Shown piece by piece: positions 1 to 5,122 of a DNA stretch of 5,122 nt. The stretch lies in contig DHYQ01000075.1 in the NCBI GenBank assembly GCA_002414205.1, positions 1 through 5,122 of the forward strand. The letters are read 5' to 3'. Source of the stretch: Gallionellaceae bacterium UBA5126. Its GTDB lineage: Bacteria; Pseudomonadota; Gammaproteobacteria; Burkholderiales; Gallionellaceae. The notes beneath the pieces were generated by a model that was given only the letters and a program-made list of their open reading frames with translations, was not told where the DNA came from and did no database searches. A program made the translations under genes and the position numbers. Position 1 is the stretch's first letter, and every line of letters starts with the position of its first letter.

Positions 1-524
1 GCATCGGCACCGTGCTGGCCGACAACCCGCGCCTGAATGTGCGCGACATTGCCACCGAGCGCCAGCCTTGGCGCGTGGTGCTGGACAGCCGCTTGCGCCT
101 GCCGCTGGATGCGCAAATTTTGCAAGGCGGTCGCTGCCTGATCTACACCACCCCCGCCGCCGCGCCGGACAAAATCGCCGCGCTGGAACAACTGGGCGCG
201 ACCATCTGCGTGCTGGAAGGCGAGCATCCCAATCCATCCGCCGTGCTACGCGACTTGGCGCAACGCGGCCACAATGAAATTCTGCTGGAAGCCGGTGCAA
301 ACCTCAACGGCGCATTCCTTCAAGCGGGCTGTGTGGATGAATTGCTGCTGTACATCGCCCCGCAATTATTGGGCGACGCGGCGCGCGGCATGGCGGCGTT
401 GGGTGAGTTCACCAGCCTGTCGCAGCGCATCGACCTGCATTGGCAAGATGTGCGCGCCGTCGGCAACGACCTACGCATCCTAGCGGCCATTCGCCACAAA
501 CCCACACAAAATGTCGCCGAGTGA
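1..524 (+). CDS. ribD: RibD C-terminal part: 5-amino-6-(5-phosphoribosylamino)uracil reductase domain (partial, 5' end outside window)
   Basis: RibD is a bifunctional cytoplasmic enzyme of riboflavin synthesis: an N-terminal deaminase followed by an NADPH-dependent reductase that reduces the ribosyl side chain of the pyrimidine intermediate. Only the reductase domain is visible, as 173 residues in an open frame that enters from the left edge; bases 1-2 are the end of a split codon, probably Gly. The opening residues IGTVLADNPRLNVR match the family motif GxGTVLxDdPxLtvR. The segment ILLEAGANLNGAFLQAG followed by VDELLLYIAPQLLG is the conserved C-terminal core of this domain (compare the EAGPTLAGALLQAG segment in E. 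coli RibD). The usual full length is about 360-380 residues, so roughly half is missing only because of the window edge. The stop is TGA at 522-524. No ribE follows here; the next gene is a ribosomal operon with its own promoter. The GTG at position 12 is internal and not a start. Confidence 0.93.
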   Translation, partial: IGTVLADNPRLNVRDIATERQPWRVVLDSRLRLPLDAQILQGGRCLIYTTPAAAPDKIAALEQLGATICVLEGEHPNPSAVLRDLAQRGHNEILLEAGANLNGAFLQAGCVDELLLYIAPQLLGDAARGMAALGEFTSLSQRIDLHWQDVRAVGNDLRILAAIRHKPTQNVAE

Positions 525-534
525 GCGCAAATCC

Positions 535-585
535 CGGCAATTTCCAGCATTGCCGCCGAGCGCCATTTCCACCCGGCAAATTTTT
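535..585 (+). other. Competing inverted repeats downstream of ribD; possible weak terminator
   Basis: CGGCAAT (535-541) pairs with ATTGCCG (549-555), a perfect 7-bp stem with a 7-base loop but no T-run after it. The same right arm, TTGCCG (550-555), can instead pair with CGGCAA (574-579), a 6-bp stem with an 18-base loop, followed after one A by TTTTT (581-585). The second fold resembles an intrinsic terminator, and the first would prevent it. The word CCCGGCAA occurs twice (533-540 and 572-579). This may be the ribD transcript end, but the terminator-like stem is short and its loop long, so the functional reading is tentative. Confidence 0.35.
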
Positions 586-618
586 CCTGAAGTTCATGGA
601 TATAAAGGCAAAAAGCGT

Positions 619-647
619 TTGACACGCTCTGATACGTACAATAGAAT
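619..647 (+). promoter_or_regulatory. Sigma70-type promoter of the rplM-rpsI operon
   Basis: A perfect -35 hexamer TTGACA (619-624) is separated by 17 bases from a -10 hexamer TAGAAT (642-647), one mismatch from TATAAT. An overlapping TACAAT at 637-642 is 12 bases from the -35 and so badly spaced. Transcription would start near 653-656, giving a leader of about 40 bases before the rplM start. Such near-consensus strength fits a ribosomal protein operon. Confidence 0.85.
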
Positions 648-679
648 GCGCGCCCTTCAAGGATTACTCACCGAATTTT

Positions 680-683
680 AGGA
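680..683 (+). promoter_or_regulatory. Shine-Dalgarno site of rplM
   Basis: AGGA at 680-683 lies 9 bases before the ATG at 693. It is only 3 bases from the in-frame GTG at 687, too close for efficient initiation, so it favours the ATG. The ATG also gives the canonical L13 N-terminus MKTF. Confidence 0.75.
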
Positions 684-692
684 ATTGTGGCT

Positions 693-1130
693 ATGAAAAC
701 ATTTTCCGCTAAGGCCCAAGAAGTCCAGCACGACTGGCTTCTGGTTGACGCAGCAGACCAAGTGCTTGGCCGCTTGGCTGCACAGATCGCCATGCGTTTG
801 CGTGGCAAACATAAAGCGATTTACACCCCCCACGTGGATACGGGTGACTTCGTTGTGGTGGTCAACGCCGAGAAGTTGCGCGTCACTGGCAACAAGGCGG
901 AAGCCAAGCTGTACCATCGCCACACCGGCTACCCCGGTGGCTTGTACACCACCAACTTCACCAAGCTGCAAGCCAAACATCCCGCACGTGTGCTGGAAAA
1001 GGCCGTCAAGGGCATGCTGCCCAAGGGCCCACTGGGCTACGCCATGCTGCGCAAGATGAAGGTGTACGCTGGCCCCGAACACCCACACACCGCACAACAA
1101 CCCAAACCAGTTAACCTGCTGAAGGCATAA
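693..1130 (+). CDS. rplM: 50S ribosomal protein L13 (uL13)
   Basis: L13 is an early-assembling protein of the large ribosomal subunit that binds 23S rRNA. The 145-residue product is close to the 142 of E. coli and starts [10 protein letters not shown], as most proteobacterial L13 proteins do. Recognisable blocks are [16 protein letters not shown] (14-29), the basic stretch [20 protein letters not shown] (35-54), the [11 protein letters not shown] block (74-84), and the L13 signature region [23 protein letters not shown] (105-127). The start at 693 was chosen over the in-frame GTG at 687 on ribosome-site spacing and family N-terminus. It is the first gene of a two-gene operon with rpsI, which starts 2 bases after the rplM stop. 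It is transcribed from the strong promoter at 619-647. In E. coli, L13 is reported to repress its own mRNA; the leader here is short, and I cannot point to a defined L13-binding structure in it. Confidence 0.98.
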   Translation: MKTFSAKAQEVQHDWLLVDAADQVLGRLAAQIAMRLRGKHKAIYTPHVDTGDFVVVVNAEKLRVTGNKAEAKLYHRHTGYPGGLYTTNFTKLQAKHPARVLEKAVKGMLPKGPLGYAMLRKMKVYAGPEHPHTAQQPKPVNLLKA

Positions 1131-1132
1131 CC

Positions 1133-1525
1133 ATGAGCGCTACTTACAACTACGGCACAGGCCGCCGCAAGAGCGCGGTTGCTCGCGTGTTCATCAAGCC
1201 CGGCAAGGGCGACATCGTGGTCAACGACAAACCCGTTGACGTGTTTTTCTCCCGCGAAACTGGCCGCATGATCGTGCGCCAACCGCTGACACTGACTGAC
1301 ACGCTGGGCAAGTTTGACATTCTGGTCAACGTCAGCGGCGGCGGCGAAGCTGGTCAAGCCGGTGCGGTGCGCCACGGTATCACCCGCGCCCTGATCGAAT
1401 ACGATGCAAGCCTGAAGACCACCCTGAAGCAAGCTGGTCTGGTGACCCGCGATGCCCGTGAAGTGGAACGTAAGAAAGTCGGCCTGCGCAAGGCACGTCG
1501 CCGCAAGCAATTCTCCAAGCGTTAA
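1133..1525 (+). CDS. rpsI: 30S ribosomal protein S9 (uS9)
   Basis: S9 is a small-subunit protein whose basic C-terminal tail reaches into the decoding region near the P-site tRNA. The product has 130 residues, the same length as E. coli S9. It shows [20 protein letters not shown] (7-26), the S9 signature from [10 protein letters not shown] through RHGITRAL (69-87), and the highly basic end [17 protein letters not shown] with the invariant terminal SKR. The ATG at 1133 is preceded by GAAGG (1121-1125) at a spacing of 7 bases. That ribosome site lies inside the last codons of rplM, and only 2 bases separate the genes, so translational coupling with L13 is likely. A strong terminator-like hairpin follows 19 bases after the stop and closes the operon. 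Confidence 0.98.
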   Translation: MSATYNYGTGRRKSAVARVFIKPGKGDIVVNDKPVDVFFSRETGRMIVRQPLTLTDTLGKFDILVNVSGGGEAGQAGAVRHGITRALIEYDASLKTTLKQAGLVTRDAREVERKKVGLRKARRRKQFSKR

Positions 1526-1544
1526 TCGCTGGAAATGTTTGGCA

Positions 1545-1568
1545 AAAAGCCGCCTTCGGGCGGCTTTT
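1545..1568 (+). terminator. Intrinsic terminator after rpsI
   Basis: AAAAGCCGCC (1545-1554) pairs perfectly with GGCGGCTTTT (1559-1568) around a TTCG tetraloop, giving a 10-bp stem capped by a very stable loop. The T-run is short (TTTT, then CC). The opposite strand has an equivalent T-run (A at 1544-1548), so the structure could work in both directions. It separates the ribosomal operon from argC. Confidence 0.85.
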
Positions 1569-1583
1569 CCATTGGGGTTGTTG

Positions 1584-1589
1584 TATGAT
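1584..1589 (+). promoter_or_regulatory. Possible -10 element for the argC operon
   Basis: TATGAT (1584-1589) lies 41 bases before the argC start, in the gap between the rpsI terminator and argC, where a promoter is expected. No good -35 sits 16-18 bases upstream; that position falls in the terminator stem (CGGCTT or similar). The call therefore rests on one hexamer and on context. Read-through from rpsI is the alternative source of argC transcripts. Confidence 0.4.
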
Positions 1590-1610
1590 GCGAGCCGTTT
1601 TGCAACCGAC

Positions 1611-1623
1611 CCTCCTACAAGGA
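1611..1623 (+). promoter_or_regulatory. argC Shine-Dalgarno site with an adjacent complementary CCTCCT
   Basis: AAGGA (1619-1623) lies 7 bases before the ATG at 1631 and only 1 base before the in-frame TTG at 1625, which decides the start in favour of ATG. Just upstream, CCTCCT (1611-1616) includes TCCT (1613-1616), which can pair with AGGA (1620-1623) around a 3-base loop. This would give a tiny hairpin that could partly mask the ribosome site. The ribosome-site call is solid; the masking idea is weak. Confidence 0.65.
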
Positions 1624-1630
1624 TTTGAGC

Positions 1631-2659
1631 ATGATTAAAGTTGGCATCGTTGGCGGCACTGGCTATACCGGCGTCGAATTGTTGCGCCTGCTGGCCGCCC
1701 ATCCCCAAGTTTCCCTGCAAGTCATCACCTCCCGCGCCGACGCGGGCACCCCAGTCAGCCAGATGTTCCCCAGCCTGCGCGGCTTTGTGGATTTGGCTTT
1801 CACTCATCCTGACGAAGCGCATCTAGAGCAATGCGACGTGGTGTTTTTCGCCACGCCCAACGGCATTGCCATGCAGCAAGTGCGCGTCTTGCTGGAGGCA
1901 GGCGTCAAGGTCATCGACCTGGCTGCCGACTTCCGTCTGCAAGACATTCCTACTTGGGAAAAGTGGTACGGCATGAGCCACGCCTGCCCGGATTTGGTCG
2001 CCGAGGCGGTGTATGGCCTGCCGGAAATCAACCGGGACGCCATCAAGCAAGCACGCCTGATCGCCAATCCCGGCTGCTACCCCACCGCCGTGCAACTGGG
2101 CTGGCTGCCGCTACTGGAAGCCGGCGTGATTGACACTAGCAGTCTGATTGCCGATGCCAAATCCGGCGTATCCGGCGCAGGCCGTGGCAGCAGCGTGGCG
2201 CATCTATTTTCGGAATGCACCGATAGCTTCAAGGCTTATGGTGTTGCTGGGCATCGCCATTTGCCCGAAATCAAGCAAGGCCTCGCACGCATGGTCGGCA
2301 AGGAAGTCGGCCTGACTTTTGTACCGCACCTGACGCCGATGATCCGTGGCATCCACGCCACGCTGTACGGCAAGTTGACCCGCGACGTGGACTTGCAGGC
2401 ACTGTTTGAAGAGCGCTATGCCGACGAACCTTTCGTGGATGTGCTGCCCGCTGGCAGCCACCCAGAAACCCGCTCGGTGCGCGGCTCCAACCGTTGCCGT
2501 ATTGCTGTGCATCGCCCGCAAGGCGGCGATACTGTCGTGGTGCTATCCGTCATTGATAATCTGGTCAAGGGTGCCGCCGGTCAGGCGGTACAAAACATGA
2601 ACATCCTGTTTGATCTACCGGAAACCACCGCACTGAACCACGTGCCGCTGCAACCCTGA
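1631..2659 (+). CDS. argC: N-acetyl-gamma-glutamyl-phosphate reductase
   Basis: ArgC catalyses the third step of arginine synthesis in the cytoplasm: NADPH-dependent reduction of N-acetylglutamyl-5-phosphate to the semialdehyde. The product has 342 residues, normal for the long bacterial form. The N-terminal nucleotide-binding motif is [18 protein letters not shown] (4-21). FFATPNG (72-78) and [10 protein letters not shown] (94-103) are typical family blocks. The catalytic cysteine is Cys149 in ANPGCYPT (145-152), and the conserved histidine region HRHLPEI (208-214) supplies the likely catalytic base. The C-terminal part shows [17 protein letters not shown] (230-246) and [18 protein letters not shown] (307-324), the usual domain end. 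ATG 1631 was chosen over TTG 1625 because of ribosome-site spacing and because MIKVGIVG is the usual start. It heads a close-packed run; the next gene begins 2 bases after its stop. I see no ArgR box upstream. Confidence 0.97.
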   Translation: MIKVGIVGGTGYTGVELLRLLAAHPQVSLQVITSRADAGTPVSQMFPSLRGFVDLAFTHPDEAHLEQCDVVFFATPNGIAMQQVRVLLEAGVKVIDLAADFRLQDIPTWEKWYGMSHACPDLVAEAVYGLPEINRDAIKQARLIANPGCYPTAVQLGWLPLLEAGVIDTSSLIADAKSGVSGAGRGSSVAHLFSECTDSFKAYGVAGHRHLPEIKQGLARMVGKEVGLTFVPHLTPMIRGIHATLYGKLTRDVDLQALFEERYADEPFVDVLPAGSHPETRSVRGSNRCRIAVHRPQGGDTVVVLSVIDNLVKGAAGQAVQNMNILFDLPETTALNHVPLQP

Positions 2660-2661
2660 TT

Positions 2662-3399
2662 ATGTGGAGACGCGCCAAACGCCGCTTCAGCATCTACGCC
2701 CCCAAGGTTTCCATACGCCCACACATTCCGTGGTATCTGCGCTGGGGACTGGTGCTGCCCTTCGTGCTGGTGGCGGCTTTTCTGATCTGGTTTGCCTATA
2801 ACAGCGGCTTGAAATTTGCGGGCTTCAGTCGCAGCGAGTCCCAGGAAGAGATTGCCCTGCTACGGGAAAAAGTCGGCAAACTGGAAAAGGAAAACCAGCA
2901 GCTCAACACCCAGCTCATCGGGGCCCAACGTCAGATGCAGATGGCCCAAGGCAGCACTCAAGAAGTCGATCGACAGCTCAAAACGCTGAACGACGAAAAT
3001 GCCAAACTTCAGGCCGACTTGGCCTTTTTCCAGAGCCTGACTGCTGCCAACGCCAAGGAGGGTGAATTGGCCATACACCGCCTGCGCGTGGAGCGTGACA
3101 ACCTGCCGGGCGAATACCATGTACGCATGTTACTGGTACAGGGTGGGCAGCGCGCCAAGGAGTTTGTCGGTCACTACCAGGTCGTGGTAACACTGAGCCG
3201 CAACGGACAAAAAATAACCCAGCTTTTCCCTCAGGAAAGCCCATCCGCCGCGCCATTTCAGTTGAAATTCAAGTATTATCAGCGCATCGAGCAAAGCATC
3301 CAGCTTGCGCAGGATGCGCGTGTAGATAGTGTACAGGTGCGGATTTTTGAACAAGGTGAACGTGAGCCAAAACTGCGGCAGAACGTGAACGTATCCTAG
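2662..3399 (+). CDS. Single-pass membrane protein with periplasmic coiled coil (probably the DUF6776 family), function unknown
   Basis: The product has 245 residues and no function that I recognise. A short, strongly basic N-terminus (MWRRAKRRFS, then more Arg/Lys to residue 28) precedes one hydrophobic segment at about 24-46 (WYLRWGLVLPFVLVAAFLIW and following). By the positive-inside rule the N-terminus is cytoplasmic and the rest periplasmic. Residues about 58-125 are rich in Glu, Lys, Gln and Leu with heptad-like spacing (LLREKVGKLEKENQQLNTQL and on), which predicts a coiled coil. Residues about 132-245 look like a small beta-rich domain (YHVRMLLVQGG, HYQVVVTLSRNGQKI, FKYYQRIEQSIQL, VDSVQVRIFEQ). 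I believe this matches the DUF6776 family found beside bactofilin genes in betaproteobacteria, but this is from memory. It starts 2 bases after argC with no clear ribosome site, so it probably depends on translational coupling. The bactofilin gene follows after 8 bases, suggesting a joint envelope role. Confidence 0.85.
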   Translation: MWRRAKRRFSIYAPKVSIRPHIPWYLRWGLVLPFVLVAAFLIWFAYNSGLKFAGFSRSESQEEIALLREKVGKLEKENQQLNTQLIGAQRQMQMAQGSTQEVDRQLKTLNDENAKLQADLAFFQSLTAANAKEGELAIHRLRVERDNLPGEYHVRMLLVQGGQRAKEFVGHYQVVVTLSRNGQKITQLFPQESPSAAPFQLKFKYYQRIEQSIQLAQDARVDSVQVRIFEQGEREPKLRQNVNVS

Positions 3400-3402
3400 G
3401 AG
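3398..3402 (+). promoter_or_regulatory. Bactofilin ribosome site overlapping the upstream stop codon
   Basis: AGGAG (3398-3402) overlaps the TAG stop (3397-3399) of the membrane-protein gene and lies 5 bases before the bactofilin ATG at 3408. Ribosomes finishing the upstream gene would occupy the site, which fits coupled translation of the pair. Confidence 0.7.
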
Positions 3403-3407
3403 TAGTC

Positions 3408-3839
3408 ATGTTTGGTAAGAAAGCGAATGTCGTAACCGCCAGCAAACCCCAAAGTCAGATTGATTCGCTGATTGGTGCAGATACCATCATTGATGGTGAC
3501 ATGCACTTCAGCGGTGGCATGCGGATTGATGGCCGGGTCAACGGCAATATCAATGGTGCGGTCGATAAACAAAGCACACTGGTCTTGAGCGAACAGGGAC
3601 AGGTGAATGGCGAGATCAAGGTCAGCCATCTGGTGGTCAACGGCACCGTCAACGGCACCGTCACCGCCACCGAATATCTGGAACTGCAAAGCCAAGCACG
3701 CGTCAGCGGCGATGTGCACTACAAGGCCATGGAAATGCAACTGGGTGCCATTGTTGAAGGCCGCATGATTCATACTGCGCCAGACGCTGCCGAACCCGCC
3801 AAGCCGACCACAGAAGCCGCACCAAATTCCCAGAAATAA
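3408..3839 (+). CDS. Bactofilin (polymer-forming cytoskeletal protein)
   Basis: Bactofilins assemble without nucleotide into non-polar filaments, usually on the cytoplasmic face of the inner membrane, and act as scaffolds for cell-wall and shape proteins. This product has 143 residues, typical for the family. A short flexible N-terminus (1-17) precedes the bactofilin domain at about 18-121. The domain is a right-handed beta-helix seen here as repeated short strands with Gly/Asn/Asp turns: TIIDGDMHFSGGMRIDGRVNGNI, then VNGEI, VVNGTVNGTVTAT, LELQSQARVSGDV, and LGAIVEGRM. The tail (122-143) is rich in Ala, Pro and Thr and probably disordered. The start MFGKKA resembles the short N-terminal membrane-targeting peptide described for Caulobacter BacA (MFSKQAKS). 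There is no signal peptide or membrane segment. It lies between a membrane coiled-coil gene and erpA, probably in one transcript. The family call is firm; its cargo is unknown. Confidence 0.93.
   Translation: MFGKKANVVTASKPQSQIDSLIGADTIIDGDMHFSGGMRIDGRVNGNINGAVDKQSTLVLSEQGQVNGEIKVSHLVVNGTVNGTVTATEYLELQSQARVSGDVHYKAMEMQLGAIVEGRMIHTAPDAAEPAKPTTEAAPNSQK
3636..3671 (+). repeat. 12-base tandem repeat inside the bactofilin gene
   Basis: Two identical adjacent 12-base units GTCAACGGCACC (3636-3647 and 3648-3659) are followed by a third unit with two differences, GTCACCGCCACC (3660-3671). In frame they encode VNGT, VNGT and VTAT (residues 77-88). They lie within the beta-helix, where short repeated strand-turn units are normal, but identity at the DNA level suggests recent duplication or slippage. 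Confidence 0.85.
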
Positions 3840-3859
3840 TCTTTAAGGAGACTTGAACA

Positions 3860-4204
3860 ATGAATGCAACCATGGACGATCCACTGCTGTTTACCGAAAG
3901 TGCCGCCAACAAGGTTAAAAGCCTGATTGACGAAGAAGGCAACCCCGATCTGAAGCTGCGCGTATTCGTCAGCGGCGGTGGCTGTGCCGGTTTTCAGTAT
4001 GGCTTCACCTTTGATGAAATCGTCAACGATGACGACACCGTCATGAGCAAAAACGGCGTGCAACTGCTGATTGACGCCATGAGCTTCCAATATCTGGTTG
4101 GTGCGGAAATCGACTATCAGGAAGGCCTGAATGGCGCTCAGTTCGTGATCAAGAACCCCAATGCCACGACCACCTGCGGCTGCGGTTCTTCCTTCTCGGC
4201 CTGA
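3860..4204 (+). CDS. erpA: A-type iron-sulfur cluster carrier ErpA
   Basis: ErpA receives Fe-S clusters from the assembly scaffold and passes them to target enzymes; in E. coli these include the isoprenoid enzymes IspG and IspH. The product has 114 residues, the same length as E. coli ErpA. It carries the three cluster-ligand cysteines of the family: Cys42 in [12 protein letters not shown] (38-49), and Cys106 and Cys108 in the C-terminal TCGCGSSF (105-112). Other matching blocks are [13 protein letters not shown] (11-23), [14 protein letters not shown] (73-86) and the [15 protein letters not shown] end, which favour ErpA over IscA or SufA. AAGGAG (3845-3850) sits 9 bases before ATG 3860; the later in-frame ATG at 3872 is too far from it. 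It starts 20 bases after the bactofilin stop with no promoter space, so it is probably the last gene of the argC run. A terminator follows about 30 bases after its stop. Confidence 0.96.
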   Translation: MNATMDDPLLFTESAANKVKSLIDEEGNPDLKLRVFVSGGGCAGFQYGFTFDEIVNDDDTVMSKNGVQLLIDAMSFQYLVGAEIDYQEGLNGAQFVIKNPNATTTCGCGSSFSA

Positions 4205-4235
4205 TGCCGCTGCGTCAACGACGCACAATCAGACC

Positions 4236-4257
4236 AAGCCCCTACGGGGGCTTTTTT
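4236..4257 (+). terminator. Intrinsic terminator after erpA
   Basis: AAGCCCC (4236-4242) pairs with GGGGCTT (4247-4253) around a TACG loop, and a T6 run (4252-4257) follows, partly within the stem. A smaller hairpin, TGCGT (4211-4215) with ACGCA (4221-4225), lies just upstream. There is no T-run in the reverse direction, so it acts on the + strand only. Confidence 0.9.
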
Positions 4258-4286
4258 GTTGCCCATCCCCCGGTAATGCGGCAAAG

Positions 4287-4320
4287 AAAAACCCCGCCGG
4301 GCGCAGGCCACGGCGGGGTT
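4287..4320 (-). terminator. Intrinsic terminator after groEL
   Basis: Read on the - strand, AACCCCGCCG (4320 down to 4311) pairs with CGGCGGGGTT (4299 down to 4290) as a 10-bp GC-rich stem with an 11-base loop, followed by a T-run (A at 4287-4291 on the + strand). It begins 22 bases beyond the groEL stop. No T-run follows on the + strand, so it serves groEL only. Confidence 0.88.
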
Positions 4321-4342
4321 GGGGCTTAACGCTCCGGGAGAC

Positions 4343-5122
4343 TTACATCATGCCGCCCATGCCACCCATGTCACCACCCATGGCGGGGGCTGCGGGCTTG
4401 TCTTCTGGCAACTCAGCCACCATGCAGGCGGTGGTCAACATCAGACCGGCAATGGAAGCTGCATTTTGCAGCGCAGTACGGGTCACCTTGGTAGGGTCAA
4501 CCACGCCCATGGCCAGCATGTCGCCGTATTCGCCAATGGCGGCGTTGTAGCCGTAGCTGCCGGTACCTTCCAGCACCTTGTTCACCACCACGGAGGGCTC
4601 GTCACCGGCGTTATGCACGATGGCGCGCAACGGGGCTTCCATGGCGCGCAGCACGATGGTGATGCCTGCGTCTTGGTCATGATTGCTGCCCTTCAACGCA
4701 GTCACAGCGGCCTTGGCACGCAGCAGCGCGACGCCACCGCCGGGGACAATGCCTTCTTCCACCGCAGCGCGGGTGGCGTGCAGCGCATCTTCCACGCGCG
4801 CCTTCTTTTCCTTCATTTCGACTTCAGTGGCAGCACCCACCTTGATCACGGCCACGCCGCCAGCCAGCTTGGCTTTGCGTTCTTGCAATTTTTCGCGGTC
4901 GTAATCGCTGGTAGATTCTTCGTACTGTTTGTTGATTTGCACGATGCGACCTTGAATGGCATCCACAGAGCCCGCGCCGTCGATGATGGTGGTATTGTCC
5001 TTGCCCACTTCGATGCGCTTGGCTTGGCCCAGCATGGTCAAATCGGCCTTTTCCAGCGTCAGACCGACTTCTTCCGCGATCACGGTGCCGCCAGTCAGAA
5101 TGGCGATGTCTTCCAGCATGGC
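4343..5122 (-). CDS. groEL: Chaperonin GroEL, C-terminal half (partial, 5' end outside window)
   Basis: GroEL forms the double-ring cytoplasmic chaperonin that, with GroES and ATP, encloses and folds proteins. The visible 259 residues correspond to about residue 287 to the end in E. coli numbering: the last part of the apical domain ([20 protein letters not shown]), the second intermediate segment and the C-terminal equatorial segment. The block [30 protein letters not shown] contains the catalytic aspartate (Asp398 of E. coli), and [12 protein letters not shown] matches the chaperonin-60 signature and nucleotide-binding glycines. [23 protein letters not shown] is the conserved equatorial helix region. 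The protein ends in the usual Gly-Met tail ([12 protein letters not shown]), which projects into the ring cavity, and the stop is TAA (4345-4343). The frame is intact to the window edge. It is convergent with erpA; promoter and groES would lie to the right, outside the window. Confidence 0.98.
   Translation of the reverse strand, partial: AMLEDIAILTGGTVIAEEVGLTLEKADLTMLGQAKRIEVGKDNTTIIDGAGSVDAIQGRIVQINKQYEESTSDYDREKLQERKAKLAGGVAVIKVGAATEVEMKEKKARVEDALHATRAAVEEGIVPGGGVALLRAKAAVTALKGSNHDQDAGITIVLRAMEAPLRAIVHNAGDEPSVVVNKVLEGTGSYGYNAAIGEYGDMLAMGVVDPTKVTRTALQNAASIAGLMLTTACMVAELPEDKPAAPAMGGDMGGMGGMM

Noticed and set aside
601..606. TATAAA as a second -10 element upstream of rplM
   Set aside because: The bases 16-18 upstream (around AAATTT) give no acceptable -35, and a far better promoter lies immediately downstream.
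320..660. Open frames on the - strand near the end of ribD and the following gap
   Set aside because: They are antisense to ribD and to the rplM promoter, and their translations have no recognisable domain.
525..692. Possible FMN riboswitch or small RNA gene in the ribD-rplM gap
   Set aside because: The conserved RFN-element segments are absent, and no stable multi-stem fold is visible apart from the short competing hairpins already listed.
1027..1037. Short inverted repeat GCCC-ACT-GGGC inside rplM
   Set aside because: It encodes part of the conserved KGPLGY motif, so codon choice explains it; four base pairs are too few to call a structure.
678..1100. 140-codon - strand open frame antisense to rplM
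   Set aside because: It is fully covered by the L13 gene, and its translation has no recognisable family features.
1037..1822. Long open frame on the - strand (261 codons) across rplM, rpsI and the start of argC
   Set aside because: It lies antisense to three firmly identified genes, crosses the terminator and promoter gap, and its translation resembles no protein family. It is a by-product of the GC-rich codon pattern on the other strand.
3770..4228. 152-codon - strand open frame antisense to erpA and the end of the bactofilin gene
   Set aside because: It overlaps two well-supported genes and has no ribosome site or family match that I can see.
4346..4384. Repeated ATG/GGC units at the end of groEL
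   Set aside because: They encode the Gly-Met tail found in nearly all bacterial GroEL proteins and are not a separate repeat element.
4161..4550. 129-codon + strand open frame across the erpA end, both terminators and groEL
   Set aside because: It runs through two terminators and antisense to groEL; the Pro/Met-rich translation is the complement of the GroEL Gly-Met tail.

Overview
This is ordinary chromosomal housekeeping DNA from a Gram-negative proteobacterium, most likely a betaproteobacterium. The protein sequences of L13, S9, ArgC and ErpA look betaproteobacterial, and the order rplM-rpsI-argC-(coiled-coil membrane protein)-(bactofilin)-erpA is one I associate with that class from memory; I could not check this by a search. 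There is no mobile element, CRISPR array, tRNA or rRNA, and no stretch over 300 bases lacks a gene.

Left part: the window opens inside the 3' end of ribD (riboflavin biosynthesis, reductase domain, to 524). A 168-base gap follows. It holds two competing inverted repeats behind ribD and then a strong sigma70-type promoter (TTGACA, 17-base spacer, TAGAAT) that drives the two-gene ribosomal operon rplM-rpsI (693-1525). That operon ends at a hairpin with a TTCG loop (1545-1568).

Middle part: a tightly packed four-gene run on the + strand, 1631-4204. It comprises argC (arginine biosynthesis), a single-pass membrane coiled-coil protein of unknown function, a bactofilin, and erpA (A-type Fe-S carrier). 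Gaps are 2, 8 and 20 bases, so the four are probably co-transcribed. The run ends at an intrinsic terminator at 4236-4257. The membrane protein and the bactofilin are the least understood part; the pair could work together at the envelope, with the bactofilin forming filaments on the cytoplasmic face of the membrane.

Right part: the 3' half of groEL lies on the - strand (4343-5122, running off the window), convergent with erpA and with its own terminator at 4287-4320.

I found no convincing new biological system. The best leads are the membrane coiled-coil/bactofilin pair and a few small RNA-level structures in the intergenic regions.
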